A stretch of 64,000 bases of DNA, from contig NC_135367.1 in assembly GCF_051622035.1 (NCBI RefSeq), positions 28,350,001 through 28,414,000 on the forward strand, read 5' to 3'. Each line of letters begins with the position of its first letter. Positions within the stretch are counted from its first letter, which is position 1. Origin of the DNA: Arctopsyche grandis. Lineage: Eukaryota > Arthropoda > Insecta > Trichoptera > Hydropsychidae. The translations under genes were made by a program, and so were the position numbers. Positions 1 to 11,489 of this stretch are shown in pieces. Below the pieces are notes generated by a model that had not been told where the DNA came from, searched no databases, and saw only the letters and a program-made list of their open reading frames with translations.

Positions 1-185
1 TTTTCTGGCCACACTATTTTTTTATCTCGTATCTCGTCTCTGAACCATTTTTCTTGTCGAACAGTGTAATTCAAAAGTGCCTTCAGATCACCTCCAAAAA
101 CCATCTACATTTTAAGTTATCATGAAATGCTATACCGTGTTTTACATGAATTTATTTTTTAATTACTTATATATTATCACTAATA

Positions 186-213
186 TTTTCTATATTTCTC
201 TTTTCAGGTAAGT
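186..213 (+). promoter_or_regulatory. candidate recursive splice (ratchet) site 1
   Basis: A pyrimidine-rich tract ending in TTTCTCTTTTCAG is followed at once by GTAAGTTT, so a 3' splice site and a strong 5' splice site abut at 207|208. This is the form of ratchet points known from long insect introns. Another donor-like GTAAGTG lies at 277, which would define a 69-nt 'RS exon'. A second site of the same form on the same strand is at 40091|40092. No RNA data are available, so this is an inference from motif shape. Confidence 0.45.
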
Positions 214-1583
214 TTACATTTCTTCTGAACCTTATTGATTTATCGTCTCTGAACCTGAGTAAATATTGATTTCAAAGTAAGTGTATTGACTCGTTCTATT
301 TATTTCAAAGTAATAAATATCACCGTAAAGTTTTATTCAACAAAAAGTACTGAAACATTTAAATTTAATTGAATGAGTAATTTTATATTAAGTCCCTTGA
401 TGTCTTCAATTGAATTAAATGACTAATTTTGTATAACGCCCCTTTATATGTAGTTTCAAAAGCCGCTCAAGTCTTAGTTAAGCTATTGTGAGATAGTACA
501 TATACGTATATATTATACCAAAATTGGTGATTCTATATTCACTTTAAAAAAAGTTTAAAAAGTGAAAAGTATAAGAATATAAAACCATAATATTAATCTA
601 CTTGAAAATTTTTCGAATATCATGTAAAAAGAATTTTTTATTTATATTTTCGCAAAACATAATTAAAGTCTTACTTTTTTAACTTCCATTACATCACACT
701 AAGATGTATTTTACACGGGTATTTAAAATATCAAAGATATGTTAAAATAGCGTTGAAAACGTTTAATGTGAAGGATAATATTTGCCTTGAACGGTTGCTT
801 ATCGGTATTTACTAAATAATTTTTTGAATATACATAGGTATTTTATTAAATTTTGTGAAGGATTTTAGTCGTATTTATTCAGTCTAGTCTGTAATATTTA
901 TTTATAGTTAGCATGAAAGTCGTATTATGAATATCTTAATTTGTTAAACTGAAACTATTTAGTTTTGGCATTTAAGAACTAAAATAAAATAGCCGCATAT
1001 TAAATTTTCGAACCATTGATACTACATACATATGTACATATTTTATTAAATGATTGAAATAAAATGTTTGGTCGACTGGCTAATTCCTATTTTTTGCTTT
1101 GAATACATTGAATAGTTGTTAAGATCAAACAAATTTTTGTATTTGAAATTGTAGAATCTAGTACACTTTAGTATGAATACCATAGTATAATTTTAATATG
1201 AAAGAAAATATTTATATTAAAAATATATACGTATGTACCTATATATGTAGTATGTACGTAGAAGAAACGCCTGAAATGAAGTGGGCCACTTTAAGATCAA
1301 ATAAGAAACCGGAGATAAAACGAAAGAATTCCTTACATTTCAGCAAAATTTCCTCGAGAGATCTATGTAAGTATATGGCTCATTATTAAATTTTCTGTCT
1401 TAAAGAAACATCAAGGAGCAAATAATAGCGCGACCAGCTTGAAAATTCTTCTATACGCGGATCTCTAGTACTTTTCTTGAATAAAAAGAGCTCTTCATTT
1501 TAAAAAGGTTGTCAAGCCCTGGCCATGGTTTTACGATTAGGCACTTAATATTTGTATGGTATAAAATATCATGGCAAATATAT
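214..1583. other. AT-rich sequence without recognised gene
   Basis: I see no coding pattern, repeat family or RNA gene here. The only frame of note (1198-1389) is low-complexity at its start and resembles nothing known to me. A weak acceptor/donor pair encloses 23 nt at 1344-1366. Confidence 0.5.
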
Positions 1584-1655
1584 GGGGGTATAGCTCAGTG
1601 GTAGAGCATTCGACTGCAGATCGAGAGGTCCCCGGTTCAAACCCGGGTGCCCCCT
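1584..1655 (+). tRNA. tRNA-Cys (anticodon GCA)
   Basis: This is a full nuclear cloverleaf that decodes UGC/UGU cysteine codons. The acceptor GGGGGTA (1584-1590) pairs with TGCCCCC (1648-1654), with one G-T pair; the discriminator is T1655. The D stem is GCTC/GAGC, and the anticodon stem TTCGA/TCGAG has one T-G pair. The loop CTGCAGA puts GCA at 1616-1618, and the T arm is CCCGG/CCGGG. Internal Pol III promoters are visible: A box TAGCTCAGTGG at 1591-1601 and B box GGTTCAAACC at 1634-1643. There is no intron, and CCA is not encoded, as expected in eukaryotes. No mismatch suggests a pseudogene or a SINE head. It stands alone, with no other tRNA nearby. Confidence 0.96.
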
Positions 1656-1663
1656 CTAACCGA

Positions 1664-1672
1664 TTTTTTTTT
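1664..1672 (+). terminator. RNA polymerase III terminator of tRNA-Cys
   Basis: A run of nine T on the coding strand starts 9 nt after the tRNA 3' end, the usual Pol III stop signal. Confidence 0.85.
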
Positions 1673-1948
1673 AAATATTTTTACCTCATTATATATTATT
1701 GAATATATACTGCTTTTAATATTTCTATTAAACTATTTTTAATTCGTTTTGTAATTGATTAAAACTAGCATTGAGAATTGCCTTTGTATTTGTTCACATT
1801 AGATTGACGTGAAGGGCGTTGAACCGACATGGACTAATCTCAAATGTTGAAAAACCTGTATTATTGAAACTCGTCCTTATTTTTAGTGATAGATTCAAAT
1901 AAAGTTTGTCGTTTATTTAATGAATTGATTTTTATTTCAATTATAAAA

Positions 1949-2047
1949 CAATTACGTTTTTGATAAATATAATACATATCTTATCTTCATTGTACAAAAA
2001 TGAAGATAAGATATGTATTTATTATTATATTTTATCAGTTTTAATTG
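1949..2047. repeat. long inverted repeat (hairpin)
   Basis: Positions 1971-1990 and 2000-2019 are perfect 20-bp inverted arms around a 9-nt loop. Beyond a small asymmetry the complementarity resumes between 1949-1967 and 2031-2047. The arm motif CTTATCTTC recurs in decayed form near 2183, 3043 and 3232, so this may be the core of a small foldback element. No target duplication could be assigned. Confidence 0.7.
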
Positions 2048-2274
2048 ATGTATTTTTTAAAACCATTTGTCATTCAATTCAACCAAAACTTTAACATATT
2101 AATCATTTTTTATTCACATTTTTCTTAATAATATTTATTTATTTTATTTCAATGGATAATTCCAATCAATGGATGCATTTTTTATCTTATCTTCAGCTCT
2201 GCACTCTTTTATCAGATATAATTGTTATATTTCATTATAATCATGATATCATTGAATTCGATCGCTATTTTTAC

Positions 2275-2582
2275 TAACCTCTTACGTTTCACATGGTTTT
2301 CGTGTAAGCGGTCATTTTTTATATCCCTTATCCTTGATCGTTTTCATACTTTGCCATATTGCTCATTTTGGTCATCAATATACATAAGTTAAGGTATCAT
2401 CCGCAATTACGATGGTGAAAAAATATCGTATTAGACACGTTTGAAAATACTGCACCGTATTACACGGTGACGTTTATCTGTCACATTTATCATTCACATC
2501 GGTAGTTTCATTACTTTTCGCCCTGTCAAATTTTAATTATTTAAACGCCCATAACTTTTTCTTTTTTCACTCTGTATTTTAT
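2275..2582 (+). repeat. dispersed repeat A, copy 1
   Basis: This shares an extended match with 44846-45126: TTTGCCATATTGCTCA, then TTGGTCATCAATATA, ACGATGGTGAAAAA, AGACACGTTTGAAAATAC, and an end in TTTTTTCACTCTRTATTTT. The first part (2275-2330) also matches the reverse complement of 30360-30425. It is non-coding and its class is unknown. Confidence 0.75.
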
Positions 2583-4650
2583 CAAATTTGATTTATGGGT
2601 TCTCGTTATCTCTAATATATAAATATTTATAGTTTTGTGGAGGCTTGCTAAGCCAACGGTCTTGAGTGTTGCCACACCGGCCTTTATGCAGGGTGGCAAC
2701 ACTGTTCAGTGAATCTGACGGAATGACGTTTAACCCATAACCTCAAATCAAAACAAACTTTCTAACCAATACAGGCTTAATATATGTACACAGATCAAAC
2801 AGTGATAGTTTTATTTTTAGTTATTAGTTATCAGCTGATCTAAAAGTTCTACTCCGGTTATATAACTAGTAAACTAAAAATTTTAAAATAAAAACCCTGG
2901 TAAAACAAACTTTTTTAAATACTAACCTTTTAGTTTTGTATATAATATTAAGATATATAATTATTATTTTTGTATAAAAATCATTGTTTAAATGATATAT
3001 TTTTCAAATAATATTTATGTATGTATATTTAGAAAAGTGCATGCATTCTTTATCGTATCTCCAGTCTTGCACTAGTATTTCTTCAGTTATAATTGTTACA
3101 TCTCATTAGACATCATTAATTTCAATCGCTAATATTATTCTTATTTTAAAATTAGAATCATTGCTGACTTTTATGTGACACAATATTATAAAAAAATGCT
3201 TATTTTAAGCAGAATGGATATCTTTTTAACTATGCATCCATTCTTTATCATATCTTCAGTTGCCGATCATTTGATCTGTTTTGTTTGATATTAATTACTT
3301 TTATTAGTAAATTTAATTCTTTTTTTTTTACACTTATTTTAGGTATAACAAGAATCATTGTTTATTTTTATGGCGTATCTTTAGAATAATGTGTATTTTT
3401 AAGTGCATAAAGTTTGATACTGAATGAATTAACTATTTGTTATCTTATCATGACCACTGTACATAAATAACTATGAACATTTGTAGGTAAATAGAATGGA
3501 ATTGTTGTTTTTTTTTTATTATTAAAAAAACAAAAGCAACTGGTTTATATAAATGATAAAATTATCACATTTGACATGTTTCGTAGAATGAACCTTTATA
3601 CCTGTATAGTTGATTAGGTATGAACCGAATCCGTGACTTCAGCATGTAAAATGTCTCGTTTTTGTTTTGAATATAATCCGATTCTATCCTTACACGTTCA
3701 TTGAAATATTTAGGGGTCGCCAACCTTTTTTTCATTATTTTATAAATGTGAATTTAGGTAATTTAGCCTAGAGCAATACGCGAATAAAGTCGTAGAAAAG
3801 GCGATACTCCATAAGCGAACCCTCAAACCTCTCATCCTATTCCATACTCAGCTTCCGCACCCCGCCACCCCTTAGCGGCATTCCTCCAGGAATCTTCCTT
3901 TGAGTATAATAACAATAAAACCCAATCCCGAGATGTAATCCCGTATAACTGAGAATGAGAATGAGAATGAGAGTGCGCCGGGTGAAACGGACTAGTATCC
4001 ACCGACTTTTTTTCCGCCCCCGCCGACTAGAGAGTTCTTTTTTCCTTTTTACGCTTTTCTATTTCCACGGTTGTTTTATTTTTTTCGCAATCCGACATTT
4101 CGCTAGTGTTTCGAACAAGCACCGCTGCACACATTTACTATTTTTACATTTTTCGTAGCGTTCGCGCGAAACAACCGGTTTTCGTCCGGTTGTTCTGTCG
4201 TTGTCGCTCTATATAAAGCGACATGCGAAATAAAATATAAATGGGAGAAGTGGGCGGTCGTGAGCGTGTTAATGAACTTCTGTCATATTGCATCGTATAT
4301 GTATACAAATTTACATATGTATACATACATCGTTGTATCTAGCCACTATGTGACAACTGAGTACAATAACCATTGGACTCTGAACTATCGGACTTTTCCA
4401 TATTTAAGTTTAAAATTTTTTATCTCTGTTTTGAAGAACACTCATCTATCTGACCCCACATTTTTTATTTCGTCAACCCATCCAGCTTCTAACCTCCTTA
4501 CATCTTTTAACATCGTCTTGGGTACGATTTGAACAAAAACGATCGACTGAGCAAGAGATATATTTTTAGAGTTTTATTTATTTAAATCATCATTACTTTA
4601 AATGTATCTGCTAGTTGATGAGTTAAAAGAAGAGTTGAACATTTGGAGAT
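2583..4650. other. AT-rich spacer with decayed repeats
   Basis: The stretch at 3043-3135 is a decayed direct echo of 2183-2280, with a shorter echo at 3232-3255. At 3712 GGGGTCGCCAACCTTTTTTT resembles a hAT-type terminus, but no partner end was found. Positions 3770-4260 are richer in GC and open in several frames, without a recognisable protein. No gene is supported. Confidence 0.45.
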
Positions 4651-5720
4651 TTTTACTTTATCTATGTAGTAACTATAGATGAAGTTTTGTGATCATGCAA
4701 AAATTCAAACTCGAGATTTTTGACTGATTCGAACTCAAATTCGATCACTGATTGCGTTTTCAAGATCTACATAGATAAAAATGTGTGGTTTGTCTGTGAG
4801 TCTGTGTATTTTGGGCATATTTTGAACACCATTCCTCCTATCAAATTGAAACTTCGTATCAAATACTGAAATATTTATAGATATGACGTTAATTTTTTTC
4901 AAATTTTTAAATTGACTGGAAATGGTACCTCCCCTTATAGATGTCCTATTTTCTTAAGTTTTTAAATTCAATTACCTCCCAAACCGCTTACCGAATCAAA
5001 CCGATTTTTTCACGAATAATATGTAGATAAAAATTATAATTTTAATACCTTAATATTTTTTGAATATTTTTACCTCAACCGGAAGTAGTACCTTTACTCT
5101 ACAGAATCAAGGTATTTTATGTTTTTCTCAAGTTTAATATTAATACAAAATTATATTTTTTATATTTTTTTTATTTCATACCAGGAAGGCATTACAGGTA
5201 AACCCCAATGCGCCTTCCTGGCCAAATTACAAACAATACAGCATTTTTTTATTATATAAGTCGCTAAATTACGAGACACTGACTTAAACTCGACAATTAA
5301 CGAGACATCTATGAATTGTACATACATTTTTATTGTAATATTTACATTAATCATACTCAAATAGTGGTGACATAGTGGGTAGGAAGGATTCTTAGCCAAT
5401 TTTTAATCGGGAATCGTTTCAACAATGAAATCAGAGAAAATTGGCAAACTCTGATAGGAAACGATCAACCAGGAGCACAAATCCTGGTCTGACCAGCAGC
5501 ATTACTCAGAAAAATTCTTTTCAATCGAGGTCAGCTCAAGGGATCGAACTCGGCGCCTCTCAGTGTTAAGCAGAAGCTTAACGACCGAGCCACGCTGCTG
5601 GCTAATTATGTATGTATAGGTATAAAATTTGGTTTCCGTCAACCAGAAGTGACAGTTTACTCTTCGATTTTTATTTCACTATTTTTTTCAACCCCTTAAA
5701 CACGTGTGCTCTTCACATGT
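4651..5720 (+). repeat. dispersed repeat B, copy 1 (split by a SINE)
   Basis: Its parts 4651-5148 and 5604-5720 align in order with the reverse complement of 30914-31505. Shared landmarks are TTTTACTTTATCTATGTA at one end, GATCACTGAT, several AACCGGAAGTAGTACC-like blocks, CCGTCAACCRGAAGTG, and GTGTGCTCTTCAC at the other end. The gap is exactly the SINE at 5155-5603. No protein or inverted termini were recognised; a non-autonomous transposon is likely. Confidence 0.8.
5155..5603 (-). mobile_element. full-length tRNA-derived SINE (family 1)
   Basis: Read on the minus strand, the element starts with a tRNA-like head near 5603: TGGCTCGGTCGTTAAG as the A box and GAGTTCGATCCC as the B box. The body contains TATCAGAGTTTGCCAATT and TGATTTCATTGTTGAAACG. 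It ends in the hairpin CCAGGAAGGC / GCCTTCCTGG (5181-5221), followed by an A-rich tail. AATTAT at 5149-5154 and 5604-5609 is the probable target duplication. The insertion cuts dispersed repeat B. Box spacing and the 3' hairpin support Pol III transcription and LINE-driven mobilisation; both are inferred from the family type. Confidence 0.85.
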
Positions 5721-5940
5721 TTAGAACTAAAACTTTTGTCTTGTGTAAGTTTCCATACATTTTCGCTTAATTTATATTGAAAATTCTATCATAACCGGTA
5801 TGTGTAAACGTGTATGTATTTTTAATTATCGAATTTTGTTTTGTGACCTTCTTATATTCATCAAATACATAGGTAAAGTCATGGTTTAGTCACATCCGAT
5901 TTATTTTTATATCGTATGGAAGTATTGCCTATTTTGTCTC

Positions 5941-6350
5941 ATTTTTTTTTAATTTTAAAATTCTTTTTATTATTACGAAATTATGTTCACAATACATATT
6001 ATATCTATTTTAATAGCTACTGATCTATTGATCATTTTATATTTTACAATTTTAATTTAATTTGGTTAGTAATCATAGTATAATATTATATTATTCTAAT
6101 GTTAACGTACAGCATAATAGGAAAAAGAGCTCAAAAACTTATTTACAATTCTTATAAATGCTCATAACACATCTAATACATAATATTAATTAAAGACTCT
6201 CTAAAGTCGATGACATAAAACAGATTGTGTTTAGGTAATCTACGTTTATACCTGAAGGGTATAGACATTTTGTTGTAATCACCGAGACTCTTCACAAGTG
6301 TGTTAGTATGGTTACTAGTGATTGTCATAAAATCTACTGGTTAGTAGTTC
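5941..6350 (-). repeat. dispersed repeat C, copy 1
   Basis: About 400 bp match the reverse complement of 62660-63065, including ACTCTTCACAAGTGTGTTAGTATGG-type sequence (seen in two shorter blocks), AGAGTCTCGGTGATTACA and TTCACAATACAT. The plus-strand partner ends in an AAAATC-rich tail, which suggests a retrotransposon 3' UTR or a SINE. No coding part was seen. Confidence 0.75.
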
Positions 6351-6689
6351 TCATCTACATACTTGTCAATCGTCTAGTTGTAAATGAATTGCGATCCGAG
6401 CTCTCTTTTGTGTCGAAATTGCAATTTTGACACAGAAATTAACATTTCAATCTCTCTACTTTTCATTACTTAACATTTCAATCCTTATTTTTTGTTTCTT
6501 TTGTCAATTTTTCATGATGAGAATACAAAATTCCATACATTTTACATAGAAACTTTGTGTGACGTTTTTGACTTCAAATGCAATTAGTGCATTTTTTTTA
6601 AGAATGTTTATCATTGATGTTGATTGTTAATTTGCACATACACACATAATACGTTGGTTTAATTTAACTAATCGTTCCCAAGTTGAAAT
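6351..6689. other. spacer without recognised feature
   Basis: AT-rich sequence; I see nothing assignable. Confidence 0.4.
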
Positions 6690-7072
6690 TCCCGCCGAGC
6701 TAACATTAAACGCGCGTCACCGAGCGCGTTGTGTTTTGTTTTCGTTTCTGCCGAAAAGTTGCAAAATCAAGCCCGGCTCGGGCTTGTTTGCTCAACCGTC
6801 AGGTGAGCTCAACTTTCGGTTATTTGCAGCCGACAACTTCTGTACTAATAAAAGTTCGTCGTTTACACATATTGCACTGTAAGTGAAACTTGACATCATC
6901 GTTCGCAGTACGAAAAGCCGAGCGCGAGTTTGTTCAAATTGCTTTTGTGTGTTTTTGGTACAACTTTTCACTTTTGAAACACAAGTTTCTTCATGCTGGA
7001 GAAGATCTTAACACGCCACCCCCTCCCCCTCTCACCCTCCCTTTCACAAAGTAAACTGGGTATTTTGCAAAT
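6690..7072 (+). promoter_or_regulatory. GC/CpG-rich island, candidate promoter or 5' UTR
   Basis: GC and CpG content rise sharply here (CGCGCGTCACCGAGCGCG, CCCGGCTCGGGC) against AT-rich surroundings. There is no TATA box. Splice-like signals occur: a donor CAG|GTGAGC at 6803, an acceptor TTATTTGCAG ending at 6829, and a donor ACT|GTAAGTG near 6892. The island runs straight into the exon-like frame at 7073. A CpG-rich first exon fits, but a conserved enhancer is an alternative. Confidence 0.35.
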
Positions 7073-7127
7073 ATGATTTTCTCTTCGACTCTCCTCACAG
7101 TCCTCGTGCTCTCCTTTGAGTGCTCCC
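7073..7127 (+). CDS. candidate first coding exon (signal peptide)
   Basis: The frame begins ATGATTTTCTC and encodes MIFSSTLLTVLVLSFECS: a short N-region, a hydrophobic core of about ten residues and a small-residue end, as in a secretory signal peptide. One base later comes the donor GTAAGC (7128-7133), giving a phase-1 intron, the common phase after signal-peptide exons. If unspliced, the frame stops at 7193. The CpG-rich island just upstream and the ratchet-like site at 40091 on the same strand fit a long gene that reads rightwards. I found no matching second exon, so the protein family is unknown. An upstream in-frame stop and the start context were not decisive. Chance remains possible in a 55-nt exon. 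Confidence 0.4.
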
Positions 7128-7133
7128 GTAAGC

Positions 7134-10100
7134 GAAATGGTTATTCGGAAAGTAATGCGTGTTTTATACGTCTTTTAGTGTAATGAAAATTAAAGTTGAG
7201 AGCGAGAACGAAACAATAAAATTTTACAATATTAAAATACACACTCTAGATTCAAATTTCGAACCTGTTCAGTGTTTTGGAATCTTTAATACGGAATTCC
7301 ATTTATATGAAAGCGAAAAAGAACAATATACGCACAACATTATTATTTTTTATTATTACAAGGTTTATGTAAGCTTCAATTCATTTGTTAATATGGACAA
7401 ACTTCCTACACTGTTCCAATCACTGTTCCAAAACTTTGCCATTTTGCGAAGTTTGGCCAACGATAGAGATTTAAATGAAGTCGATGGTGAAATATAATCG
7501 TAATAAACACGTTTAACTTTAACTTTATCACAATATATCTTATAAAAATTGCATTATAGGCTTTCATTATCTCTCATGCATATTTTTACTTATTTTACTA
7601 ATAGATTATATTATTAATTCATTAGAACAATTCAGGACTGCCATCAGGAGAGTCTTGACTAATTGATCCATTTCTATTTCTATATATACTATATATTCTT
7701 TGTCTAATTATATTACATATATCCCTATATGTTTAATTTTGCATTGTCCTATTTAGTTATATTTTAGTTTTTATTCTTTTCTTTCTCATTTGTTTGTCTA
7801 TATATACTAGATATACATGATATGTATTTTAAAAATCTATAAATCTTTTTGGACTGCGATCATTTATTTCGAACTCCAATATTTTACGAACCCTTTGTCA
7901 TACTAGATTTTATAAGCCTACACATTTTGCTATAAAACTTGCGAGGTCTGTAATTTTTTTTTATCCAAACCAGGCCAAGATATTAGTTATTTTTATGTCA
8001 CACTCATGCTTACAACTATGTAGGTAATTAAATTTCTTATATTATGTAAATTTTTGGTAATAAATAAAATTGCTTCTCAAAATATTTTAAGATAAGCTTT
8101 TACTACGATTAATTGAAATTATTTATATTCTTACTTACAACTACACCTACCTGTATATATAATCACAGAAACAATCATTTACCATAGAATATCATTTCAA
8201 ACTTATCGTATAATACTCGACACATACTTATTTTAGATTGACATCAAATTGTCTTCAAAATTTTGTCACGTCTGAATAATTTCAGCAAAGCAAATTTTCG
8301 ACAAAACATCTTCGACAGACATATGTTTTAAATATCATAAATACATATTTATATACTTCTCCAAAACATTCCTAAAGCATTGAACGTAATCTCAACCTCT
8401 CTATTAAATTTTATTCCGAGAAAATCCGTGTACTTTACTTTATACATAATAATACAACACATATTGGAGCGTAGTGGTTCCATTCAATTTGCATTATTAT
8501 GATAAACACAATAATAATATGCATAAGAAAAATGTAGGGGAAAGAGTGAGTGCTTCATTTTTCTGGCTTTCTTACAGCACAAAAGGCTTTCACGGACATT
8601 GTGTGTTGCATTGTTACCACTGAATAGCCAAAGAGTATAGAACTTCTGACGATTACCTGACATGCTCTCCCCTCACCAGACAACCAACACGAGATATTAA
8701 AATTCACATCGTGAACATCCCCCGTTCCATACAAATATTGGACATATTGTGAACGTGTACAGGGGAAAGCTTCGAAACGATTATAATAAGCTTCGGCGAA
8801 AAAAGGGGGTGGGTATGATAATGCGCTAAGAATCCTGGGCCGTTTTCTTTCTCCAGGGGTGAAATCGAAAACCCTCAGAGGGGTAGTCATGAAAACGAGG
8901 CATTCATTTTTATACGGAGGGTGGTAAAGGGAGTGGGTGGTTTCGGGGAGGGTGAGCTTTTGTCATATTCTAACGCCAGCAAACATTTTCCGTTCAAATA
9001 TTTATTTTTCGAGTGTTATTAGTATGAGACGAAAAAAAACCTTAATTTACATGGCGTTTGGATATTCACAAGATTGCGTAACGAGAAAAAGTTTATACAT
9101 ATTTTTTTGTAATATGGGAACGTTTAAAGGACACGGGTCAAAGTGTATTGAATGTCGGAGTTCAATGGATTGTTTTGAATTTTATGTGCTTAATATTTAA
9201 ACAGTCTGCTTGTGTTCCGTTCAATATTCGAGTTCGTATTGATTTTATGGTTTGTACGAAATTTTATTTGTTTTATTTGTACGTGTGCTTTTTTCTGACA
9301 AAAAAGCCTATACATATTTCATTTCAATGGCCATTGCAGTTGGAAAACTCCAAATCTTGATTCCTATTGGTCGAAGACCTTCATCATATACCTCTAACAT
9401 ATAATATATGATAATTATTGGTCACAAAATCGTATCAGACCAATAGAAATTGAGTATTTTTTTCTATACTGCCAACAGTTGTATAGTTAAATATAAAAAA
9501 AATATTATTTTTTTATATATATACATATGTATGTATATTTTTTATCATATTTGTATCGAATATATTAAATGAATAATTTGCATCAAATTATTGGTAAACT
9601 CGTCAACGAGCAAAATGTTTGGAGAAGATTTAATTTTGATAACGTCAGGGTTGGTTAGGATTCAAATTATCTTGTACGTGCTTTATTAAATTTAAAACAA
9701 GGTTGGAAACTTTTTTATCATAAAACTACCCATTTGAGAACTAACACTATCTCGTGCTGAGGTCTTAAAATTTAAGCATTTATAAAAGAAGGCTATTTTA
9801 AGTATTCAAGCGTTTATTTTTTCGCAACCACAATGTAAGTGAAAATAATAAAATTGTTTGTATCTATTTTTTTACCAAATATTAAAGAATTTTTATTCAG
9901 TGAAAAAATAAATTAAAATATAGTATTAAAAATAAATAATATAAACAGAAATAAATAAATCAAACTGTAAAGGTATATCCGATCTTAACCTTTGAATGAC
10001 GGAGCGTCGAGATCGAACGAGGGTCCCGAACCGGGGTCGAGTAAGACCCCAGTATTTTTTAATCAAAATACAGATTTTCTCAATACCAATGGATTCAATA

Positions 10101-11489
10101 TATACTTTATTTATCATTTTATACATCAACATAAAAAAAGTTTAATTCCTATATCATGTTTTTGACTATTTTGTATTAAAAAATAACGACAAGCATCGAC
10201 ACGCAAACGCACGTAGGTAAAGCCAACAGGCAACTGCATGACTCAATAGCCATGCGTCAAAAGCGACGAAAACATTAGCTTACGAAAATATAGCTGTCTC
10301 TTTATCTCGCATTGATTCATCGATAAACAAGAATATGCAGGCGAACACTCAAAAACATGACTTATCGCTACCGCCATTAAATCATACTTAGAAATGTATA
10401 AATGTATTTTTTACGATGTACCCCTTTTCTAAATCATACAAAATCTATTAAAATAAACTTCTTGTAGTTCATTCTAGGAATACAAGAAATATGGGGTGTA
10501 TAGCGTTAAAAACCATATAGTTATTACGAAAAACGTAAAAATTGGAGCAATTGTATACACCACTTTGGTGAGGGAGGGTTAAGGAAGTGAAAACTAAACG
10601 TTGTAAAAGTGAAACGAATAAATCCTTGTGAAAATTAAAACTTATAACAAATTAAAAAGTTATATCTGAACTTAATTTGCGTTATACATGACAATATAAT
10701 TCAAGAGCTTTCAATTATATGCAACATATTTTTATCTTTAGCAATCAAAGGGGGATGATCAGATATGATATACATATGTAAATACAAATATGAATTTTTA
10801 ATGTAATCATATACACACATATTTGCCCGTGACCTACTTATACGTCATACATAATATGAATGTGTGGTAAATAAAAAAATAGATAACGCAGCAGCAATGT
10901 TGACACACATTTAAATATTTCTAATATGTATACACGTGCGCACGTGCCCACGTACACTTTTCACGATTCTCAATAGTCTACTGGTTTCGAGGCGTACCAT
11001 CATAACTGCCTCTTACGCCCGTCGAGATGAGATAAAAATGGAAGCGAACAATGCGAAAGTTAACAAACGAAGCATCTTATATCTGAGAGTGGCCCGAAAT
11101 TACAATGAGAAGCGAAAAGAGAAAGGAAAGATGAAAAAAAAAACGAAAAAAAGAGAAAACGAAGAAAGAATATTCTTCATTGCTGGCGCGTACCCAAAAT
11201 GTTATCGTCATGTCTGTGAGTCACTTAACGCTTTTCGCGCAAGCACCTGAACTTTGTTCTCGGACCATTTTTTTTCCTCCGGGAGAATAAATTTCACAGC
11301 TTTTACTCTTTAATCATTTCACTACTTACTGAATTTTCAACTTGCGTAGAATCATTTGAGTAGAGAAAATCCCAAAAATGTACTTTATATTTCAATGTTC
11401 ACCTTCTTTTTCAATTACTATTAACCATAAAATCGTCCACCTACCAATTTCTATCATCCTAGAATTATATTGCATAAATACATATCCAA
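7134..11489. other. intronic or intergenic sequence, no recognised gene
   Basis: A diverged echo of dispersed repeat A lies at about 7420-7550 (GAAGTTTGGCCAACGATAG, GATGGTGAAATATAATCGTAATAAACACG). Positions 8555-8960 and 10920-11250 are less AT-rich and hold frames of about 100 codons that match no family I know. The rest is AT-rich unique sequence. Confidence 0.45.

Noticed and set aside
1344..1366. A 23-nt interval with good acceptor (TTACATTTCAG) and donor (GTAAGTAT), a possible microexon
   Set aside because: Single occurrence, not a multiple of three, no supporting frame; such pairs are expected by chance in AT-rich DNA.
7159..7497. A 112-codon plus-strand frame
   Set aside because: Its end overlaps a diverged repeat A block and the translation resembles no family; it lies in the putative intron.
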